NCBI GenBank assembly: GCA_049324535.1
Contig: JBMOOG010000017.1
Location: 1 to 64,000 of the forward strand
From: JBMOOG01 sp049324535
GTDB lineage: Bacteria > Pseudomonadota > Alphaproteobacteria > Rhodobacterales > Rhodobacteraceae
DNA: 64,000 nt
Direction of reading: 5' to 3'
Shown piece by piece: positions 58,831 to 64,000 of the stretch. The stretch's first letter is position 1, and every line of letters starts with the position of its first letter. Under the pieces are notes generated by a model that saw only the letters and a program-made list of their open reading frames with translations, made no database searches and was not told where the DNA came from. A program made the position numbers and the translations under genes.

Positions 58831-59784
58831 ATGGCCCAGACCCCGCTTCCGCGCGCAGACCAGGACGACCGCATCCGGGCCGCCTGGCTCTACTACATCG
58901 GCCAGATGAGCCAGGAAGAGGTCAGCCGGCGCATGGGCCTGTCGCGCTTCAAGGTGCTGCGGCTTCTGGCCGAGGCGCGCGACCAGGGGCTGGTGCGGAT
59001 CAGCCTTGCCCACGAGACCGCGGACACCCTCGCGCTGGCCGACCGGCTCGCGGCGCGCTGGTCGCTGACCGAGGTCCAGGTCGCCCCCGACACCGGCGAG
59101 GACGAGGCCGGCGCGCGCCGGGCGGTGGGCCAGCTCGCCGCGGGATACCTTGCGCGGATCGGGCGCGACGGGCCGGTGACGATCGGCGTGGGATGGGGCC
59201 GCACGGTGGCCGCGATGGCCGATGCCGTGACCGGCCTGCGCAACCCCGACCTGCGGTTCGTGTCGCTGATGGGGGCGATGACGCGCACCTCGGACACCAG
59301 CCCCTTCGACGTCTGCGCCCGTCTTGCCGGTCTGACCGCCGGACGCGCGATGTTCCTGCCCGCGCCCTTTCTGGCCGACAGCCCCGCGGATGCGGCGCTG
59401 ATCCTCGGCCAGCGCATGGTGCGCGAGACGCTCGAGGTGGCCGAACGCGCCGGTCACATGATCGTGTCGCTCGGCGAATGCACGCGCGAGTCGCTTCTTC
59501 AGACCAGCGGCGTGCTGACCGAGGCCGAGATCGCGGCGCTGGACCGGGCGGGGGCGGTGGCGGACAGTTCCGGCAAGTTCTTCCGCGCCGACGGCACCCT
59601 CGCCGACACCGACCTCAACCAGCGGGCGCCGTCGGTCGGCTTCGACGCGATGCGCCGGTCCGACGTGACCCTTCTTGCGGCCGGGCGCGGCAAGTGCGCC
59701 GCGACGCGGGCCGTGCTGCGGGCCGGCTTCGTGAACCGGATGATCCTCGACGAGGGGCTCGCCCGCCTTCTCGACGCCGACTAG
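58831..59784 (+). CDS. SorC-family sugar-binding transcriptional regulator
   Basis: 317 aa. An N-terminal HTH ('IRAAWLYYIGQMSQEEVSRR', 'MGLSRFKVLRLLAEARDQGL', about residues 15-60) is followed by the sugar-phosphate-binding domain ('DGPVTIGVGWGRTVAAMADA', 'VSLMGAMTRTSDTSPFDVCA', 'SSGKFFRADGTLADTDLNQR'). Members such as LsrR, EryD and DeoR-type SorC sense the phosphorylated product of the pathway kinase. ATG at 58831 is chosen; an in-frame ATG at 58801 is possible. It converges with the MFS gene, the two stop codons sharing a palindromic CTAG at 59781-59784. Confidence 0.92.
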   Translation: MAQTPLPRADQDDRIRAAWLYYIGQMSQEEVSRRMGLSRFKVLRLLAEARDQGLVRISLAHETADTLALADRLAARWSLTEVQVAPDTGEDEAGARRAVGQLAAGYLARIGRDGPVTIGVGWGRTVAAMADAVTGLRNPDLRFVSLMGAMTRTSDTSPFDVCARLAGLTAGRAMFLPAPFLADSPADAALILGQRMVRETLEVAERAGHMIVSLGECTRESLLQTSGVLTEAEIAALDRAGAVADSSGKFFRADGTLADTDLNQRAPSVGFDAMRRSDVTLLAAGRGKCAATRAVLRAGFVNRMILDEGLARLLDAD

Positions 59785-60974
59785 CGCAGGCGCAGCACCG
59801 CCATCAGCGCCGCGGCCCCGAGGGCCAGGACGAACACCAGACCGATCAGGCCCCCGGCCCCGCCCGCGTCCAGCACCAGCGCCCCGAGCACCGGCGCCAG
59901 CGCCGATCCCGCAAGCGGCGCCACGGCGAGAACGCCGGAGATCTGGCCGAAGCCCTCCTGCCCAAGCGCCTCGGCGATCATCACCGGACGCAGGATCGAG
60001 GTGATGCCCATCGCCGCGCCCTGCAGCGTGGCAAAGGCGAAGATCAGCCAGACCGAAAACCCGGCGAGCCACAGGAGCCCGGCCGCCAGGGCCATGGTCC
60101 CCGCGACCGACAGGGCGGTGCGGCGCAGCCCGATGCGGACGCCCGCGCCCATGTAGACGAGCCGGCCCGCCACCTGCGCCGGACCGATGAGCGAGGCCGC
60201 CAGCACCGCCAGCGCGTGACCGGCGCCCCGGTCCTGAAAGAGCGGGATCACGAAGGTGATGAGCATGGCATGGGCCAGGTAGATCGCCAGAAACACCCCG
60301 CCAAGCAGCCAGAAGTCGCGCTGGCGCATGGCGCGCCTCAGGACGCCGGGCGCGTCGGGATAGGCGCGCGCGCCGGCGCGCCGCCCCCGGCGCAGCCGCA
60401 CCACGGCCACGAGGTTGACCGCCGTTCCGCCGAGCGCCAGCACGGCGGCAAAGGCCAGCACCGCGCCCCGCCAGCCCAGCGCCTCGCCGGCCCAGGCCCC
60501 CGCGGGAAAGGTGATCGTCGAGGCGAAGCCCGCCACCAGCGTGATCCGAACGATGGCCGCGCGCGCCTGCGGGCCGAGCCGGCGGATCAGGAAGGCGAAG
60601 CAGGCGTCGTAGAGACCGAGCCCCTGCGCAAGGCCGACGACCGCCCAGCCCCCGAGCCATCCGCCCGGCCCGCCGGCCGCGGCGATGACCGCCAGGCCCG
60701 CGGCACCGAGGAGCGGCGTGCCGATCAGCAGCTCGCCCCCCCAGCCCCGGTCCACGAGACGCCCCGCCATCGGTGCCGCCAGCGCCGCCATCCCGAGCGC
60801 GAGGGTGGGGCCAAGCGCCAGCGCGGCCTTGGTCCAGCCGGTGTCGGCCTCGATCGCGACCAGAAGCGCCGAGAACACGTAGTAGAGGCAGGCATAGGCC
60901 ACCGTCTGCCCCACTGCGAGCAGCCAGACCGCCGGGCTGTCGCCCGGCGTGGCGTCGGCCCGGTCCTGGGGCAC
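59781..60974 (-). CDS. MFS transporter
   Basis: 397 aa with 12 helices. 'SPAVWLLAVGQTVAYACLYY' begins TM1; motif A is 'LAAPMAGRLVDRGWGGELLI'; 'GGWLGGWAVVGLAQGLGLYD' is TM4. GTG at 60974 is the start, directly abutting the stop codon of the M32 peptidase gene. The substrate is unknown. It may belong with the peptidase-ctaA group by strand and spacing, but no shared function is evident. Confidence 0.88.
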   Translation of the reverse strand: MPQDRADATPGDSPAVWLLAVGQTVAYACLYYVFSALLVAIEADTGWTKAALALGPTLALGMAALAAPMAGRLVDRGWGGELLIGTPLLGAAGLAVIAAAGGPGGWLGGWAVVGLAQGLGLYDACFAFLIRRLGPQARAAIVRITLVAGFASTITFPAGAWAGEALGWRGAVLAFAAVLALGGTAVNLVAVVRLRRGRRAGARAYPDAPGVLRRAMRQRDFWLLGGVFLAIYLAHAMLITFVIPLFQDRGAGHALAVLAASLIGPAQVAGRLVYMGAGVRIGLRRTALSVAGTMALAAGLLWLAGFSVWLIFAFATLQGAAMGITSILRPVMIAEALGQEGFGQISGVLAVAPLAGSALAPVLGALVLDAGGAGGLIGLVFVLALGAAALMAVLRLR

Positions 60975-62456
60975 TCAGAGACCGTAGAGCGCGGTGAACT
61001 TCGCCTCGAGGTAAGCCAGCAGCGGCTCTTCGGACGGGGCAAAGCCGCAGGCCCGCTCGATCACCTCCGCCGGGCGGTAGAGACCGCCGGGCCGCTGCAC
61101 CCGGTCGCGCAGCCAGTCGGTGGCCGGGCGCGCATCGCCCCGCGCCAGGGCGGCGTCGAGGTCGGGGATGTCGCGCCGGATCGCCTGCATGAGGCAGCCG
61201 GCGTAGACATTGCCCAGGCTGTAGGTCGGGAAATAGCCGATGGCCCCGATCGACCAGTGCACGTCCTGAAGGACACCGTTCGACGGCCGGTCCACCGCCA
61301 CGCCGAAATCGGCGAGGAACCGGCTGTTCCAAGCCTCTTCCAGGTCCGCCACCGCGAGCCGCCCGGCGATCAGGTCGCGTTCCAGCCCGAAGCGCAGCAT
61401 CACGTGCAGGTTGTACTGGACCTCGTCGGCCTCGGTGCGGATGTAGCCGGGCGTCACCCGGTTGACCGCCGCATAGAAGGCGTCGGCGTCCTTCGCCCCT
61501 GCGTCGCCGAAGATCGCCTGCATCTGCCCGTAAAGCCAGCCGGCGAAGGCCCGCGACCGGCCGAGCTGGTTTTCGTAGATGCGCGACTGGCTCTCGTGCA
61601 CCCCCATCGACACCCCCTGCCCCAGCGGCGTGAAGGCGTGCGCGGGGTCGATCCCGAGCTCGTAGCAGGCATGCCCGGTCTCGTGGATCGTCGAATAGAG
61701 GCAGTTGCAGGGGTCGGACTCGACCACGCGGGTGGTGATGCGCACGTCGCGCCCCGATCCCGACGAGAACGGATGCACCGCCAGATCGAGACGGCCGTGG
61801 TCCCAGTCGTAGCCGAAGGCCGAGGCCGCGCGCCGCGCAAGCTCGAGCTGCCCAGCGCGCGGGAAGGTGCCGGCCAGCGCCGCCGGCTGGCGTTCGGCCC
61901 CGATCACCGCCGCGCGCAGGGCGACGAGCCGCGGCCGCATCCGGTCGAACATGCCCGCAAGGTCCGCCGCCGTCGTCTCGGGCTCGTATTCGTCGATGAG
62001 CGCGTCGTAGGGGTCGGCGCCGAGCCCGGCCGCACTCAGCGCCTGCCCCTTCTCGCGCACCAGATCGACCACGCGGGTGAGCGTCGGCAGGAAATGCGCC
62101 ACGTCGTCCTTGGCCCGCGCCTCGGCCCAGATCCCCTGCGCAAGGCTCGTGGTCCGCGCGAGTTCCGTGGCCAGACGCGCGGGAACGGCCGTCGCCCGCC
62201 GCCAGTTGCGCCCGATCAGCGCAAGCGCCCGCGCCCCGGCCGCGTCCGGCGCCTCGGCCCGCGCCAGCCAGTCGCCGATGCGCGGGTCGCTGCGGCGCGC
62301 GTGCAGCACGCCTTCCAGCGCCGCCACCTCCTCGGACCGCTGCCCCGCCGCGCCGGGCGGCATCATCGTCTCGCGGTCCCAGTCCAGCCGGCCGGCGACA
62401 TAGCCGAGCGCCTCGGTGTCGTGCTGGAAGGCCATGAGCTCGGTGAATGCGGTCAT
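60975..62456 (-). CDS. Carboxypeptidase M32 (Taq family)
   Basis: 493 aa, the normal length. The zinc motif HExxH is in 'CLYSTIHETGHACYELGIDP' near residue 250, followed by 'LGQGVSMGVHESQSRIYENQ' with the downstream Glu ligand HESQSR, and 'VQYNLHVMLRFGLERDLIAG'. 'YVAGRLDWDRETMMPPGAAG' opens the family. A cytosolic metallocarboxypeptidase that trims C-terminal residues from peptides. It overlaps ctaA by four bases. Confidence 0.95.
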   Translation of the reverse strand: MTAFTELMAFQHDTEALGYVAGRLDWDRETMMPPGAAGQRSEEVAALEGVLHARRSDPRIGDWLARAEAPDAAGARALALIGRNWRRATAVPARLATELARTTSLAQGIWAEARAKDDVAHFLPTLTRVVDLVREKGQALSAAGLGADPYDALIDEYEPETTAADLAGMFDRMRPRLVALRAAVIGAERQPAALAGTFPRAGQLELARRAASAFGYDWDHGRLDLAVHPFSSGSGRDVRITTRVVESDPCNCLYSTIHETGHACYELGIDPAHAFTPLGQGVSMGVHESQSRIYENQLGRSRAFAGWLYGQMQAIFGDAGAKDADAFYAAVNRVTPGYIRTEADEVQYNLHVMLRFGLERDLIAGRLAVADLEEAWNSRFLADFGVAVDRPSNGVLQDVHWSIGAIGYFPTYSLGNVYAGCLMQAIRRDIPDLDAALARGDARPATDWLRDRVQRPGGLYRPAEVIERACGFAPSEEPLLAYLEAKFTALYGL

Positions 62457-63604
62457 TTCGGTCCCCGGATGGATTGGGCAAGAGGGTAGCGGGCGGCAAA
62501 GCGCGCCCTGAGGATCAGCACCCACAGCGCCACCGCGCCCAGCTGATGGGCGAGACCGAGACCGAGCGGTGCCGCGTGCAGCACGGTGACGATGCCGAGC
62601 GCGACCTGCACGGCCAGCATCAGCATCATCAGGTTGAAGGCCTGCGCCGTGGCCCGGTTGGCCGAGGCCCGGCCCCGCCACCAGGCGAAGGCCCCGAAGG
62701 CCAGCAGAAGATAGCCGGTCATCCGGTGGATGAACTGCACAAGCCCCGGGTTCTCGAAGAAGGCCCGCCAGGTGGCCCCCCCGTCGGGCACATAGAGGGC
62801 GTCGGCCGGAAAGAAGGTCTCGCCCATCAGCGGCCAGGTCGGAAAGGCGCGGCCCGCGTCGATCCCCGCAACCAGCGCGCCAAGCAGGATCTGCAAGAGC
62901 GCAAGATGCATCACCCCGGTCGCCAGCCCGAAAAGCCGCGTCTCGCCCGCGCGCCGCGCCTGCAGGAGATCCGCCTCGGACCGCCCGAGCCGGAGCATGT
63001 ACCAGGCGCAGAGCCCCAGGATCACGAAGGCGATGCCCAGATGCGTGGCCAGACGGTAGGACGCAACATCCACCATGCGCCCCGTCAGCCCGGACGACAC
63101 CATCCACCAGCCGATCGCCCCCTGCAGCCCGCCCAGCGCGCCCAGCCCCAGAAGGCGTCCGGTCCAGCCCGGCGGGATCCGCTTCGTGGCCCAGAAGACG
63201 ACGAAGCCCACCGCCCAGACGAGCCCGATCACCCGCCCGAGCTGCCGGTGCCCCCACTCCCACCAGAAGATCGTCTTGAACGCCTCGAGCGTCATCGTCC
63301 GGTTCTGCAACTGGAACTCGGGGCTCTGCTGATACTTGGCGAACTCGGCCTGCCAGTCCGCGTCGGTCATCGGCGGAATGGCCCCGGTCACCGGCCGCCA
63401 TTCGGTGATCGAGAGCCCCGAGTCGGTCAGCCGCGTCAGCCCGCCCACCGCGATCATGGCGACGACCAGCACGAAGATCACGCCAAGCCAGAGCCGGACC
63501 GCGCCCCGCGCGCCCTGCCGCCCGGCGTCGATCAGGCCGCCCTTCGGCTCGACCCGCCCGCCGCCCTCGGCCACCTCCTCGAAGATGCTGCGCCTGCCCG
63601 CCAT
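62453..63604 (-). CDS. ctaA: Heme A synthase (COX15/CtaA, type 2)
   Basis: 383 aa with eight membrane helices. 'VVAMIAVGGLTRLTDSGLSI' with TEWRPVTGAIPP after it is the COX15 signature. Four conserved His are visible in 'IFWWEWGHRQLGRVIGLVWA', 'RLATHLGIAFVILGLCAWYM', 'PGLVQFIHRMTGYLLLAFGA' and 'LGLAHQLGAVALWVLILRAR', which ligate the two hemes. It converts heme O to heme A for aa3-type cytochrome oxidase, so the organism can respire oxygen with such an oxidase. No other cox genes are in the window. Confidence 0.96.
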   Translation of the reverse strand: MAGRRSIFEEVAEGGGRVEPKGGLIDAGRQGARGAVRLWLGVIFVLVVAMIAVGGLTRLTDSGLSITEWRPVTGAIPPMTDADWQAEFAKYQQSPEFQLQNRTMTLEAFKTIFWWEWGHRQLGRVIGLVWAVGFVVFWATKRIPPGWTGRLLGLGALGGLQGAIGWWMVSSGLTGRMVDVASYRLATHLGIAFVILGLCAWYMLRLGRSEADLLQARRAGETRLFGLATGVMHLALLQILLGALVAGIDAGRAFPTWPLMGETFFPADALYVPDGGATWRAFFENPGLVQFIHRMTGYLLLAFGAFAWWRGRASANRATAQAFNLMMLMLAVQVALGIVTVLHAAPLGLGLAHQLGAVALWVLILRARFAARYPLAQSIRGPK

Positions 63605-63662
63605 GGACCGCTCTCCCGCCCTGCCGCGTCGGCGCCGACCCTAGTGCGGGCCTTCCCGGGCT

Positions 63663-64000
63663 TCAAGGGCGCGCGGCGGGGGTCCGACCGGCGGATGGGC
63701 CGGGGGACGGGACCGCCCGCACCGTCGCCCCCGCCCCGGCCCGCCAGAGCGCGAATCCGCTGCCCGCCAGCGTCACCGCGCCCGCACCTTCGATGCCGTC
63801 GCCGATGATCGGCGCCTCGACCCCCGCGACCGCCACCTTGCAGGGCGCGGGGCTCAGGTTGAAGAGACAAAGCACCCCGTCGCCCCGCAGGAAGCCCAGA
63901 AGCGGCTCGGGCAGGTCGAGAAACCGCGTGGTCCCGAGGCGCAGCGCGGGGCTCTGCCGCCGGATCCGCAGCATGGCGCGGTAGAACTCCAGCACCGAAC
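63663..64000 (-). CDS. Glycoside hydrolase family 13 (alpha-glucosidase type), C-terminal part
   Basis: Partial at the right edge: about 112 codons are visible, beginning mid-gene with 'SVLEFYRAMLRIRRQSPALR'. That, 'RFLDLPEPLLGFLRGDGVLC' and 'LFNLSPAPCKVAV' match the final helix and beta-sandwich domain C of GH13 alpha-glucosidases or oligo-1,6-glucosidases. The catalytic barrel is outside the window, so specificity cannot be judged. The Pro/Arg-rich tail beyond residue 95 of the visible part is unusual and of low complexity. Confidence 0.8.
   Translation of the reverse strand, partial: SVLEFYRAMLRIRRQSPALRLGTTRFLDLPEPLLGFLRGDGVLCLFNLSPAPCKVAVAGVEAPIIGDGIEGAGAVTLAGSGFALWRAGAGATVRAVPSPGPSAGRTPAARP

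Noticed and set aside
47696..59784. Reading the operon as a true autoinducer-2 (lsr) system
   Set aside because: LsrF and LsrG are absent and the binding protein seems to lack most AI-2 contacts; kept only as an architectural parallel.
57174..62489. Open plus-strand frame of more than 1700 codons across kinase, SorC, MFS and M32 genes
   Set aside because: Antisense or out-of-phase shadow; Arg/Pro-rich composition, crosses five well-identified genes.

Overview
The window is bacterial, very GC-rich and gene-dense, and reads as a chromosomal segment of a Rhodobacteraceae (Alphaproteobacteria, Rhodobacterales) genome. The reasons are a circularly permuted two-piece tmRNA whose tag reads ANDNRAPAMALAA, an sspB - fumC - DUF4169 - ribbon-helix-helix block typical of the order, a VPLPA-CTERM-type surface protein, an entericidin-type lipoprotein, and a mitochondrial-type sulfide oxidation module. 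The genus cannot be read from the sequence alone.

Layout. 1-1320 is a small mobile patch: the start of an IS5-family transposase running off the left edge, abutting the 3' remnant of a second IS5 copy, then a degraded reading frame. A tRNA-Ser(CGA) follows (1322-1411). 1597-10329 holds a DUF2059 - hydrolase - cytochrome P450 cluster, the fumC/sspB block, a phytochelatin-synthase-like protein and a DUF1194 protein. 10410-10758 is ssrA with its promoter. 11905-22825 is an amino-sugar island: murQ, a sugar ABC transporter and a Gfo/Idh oxidoreductase run left, while a BadF-type kinase, GntR regulator, SIS deaminase, nagA and SMP-30 lactonase run right from a shared region carrying two copies of a direct-repeat operator. 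24491-28978 is a sulfide module (persulfide dioxygenase, DUF442-SQR fusion, SulP). A solo LuxR regulator, tsf-rpsB, pseudouridine catabolism genes, a DUF502 protein, a strong small-RNA candidate at 36434-36507, an orphan peptide-binding protein, mfd and hemB follow.

47696-59784 is the most interesting part: a ten-gene leftward operon facing a divergent SorC regulator. It combines an Lsr/Rbs-type ABC importer (LsrB-like binding protein, double-NBD ATPase, two different permeases), an FGGY kinase, a complete acetoin-dehydrogenase-type E1alpha/E1beta/E2 set and a two-subunit dihydroxyacetone-type kinase (DhaK/DhaL). SorC regulator, FGGY kinase and LsrACDB-like transporter match the autoinducer-2 (lsr) plan, but LsrF/LsrG are missing and an Aco-type CoA-dependent cleavage complex takes their place. 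I infer import and phosphorylation of a small ketose or diketone, oxidative cleavage to an acyl-CoA, and capture of the triose or tetrulose by DhaKL. The substrate is unknown.

The right end has an MFS transporter, an M32 carboxypeptidase, heme A synthase and the 3' end of a GH13 glycosidase cut by the window edge.
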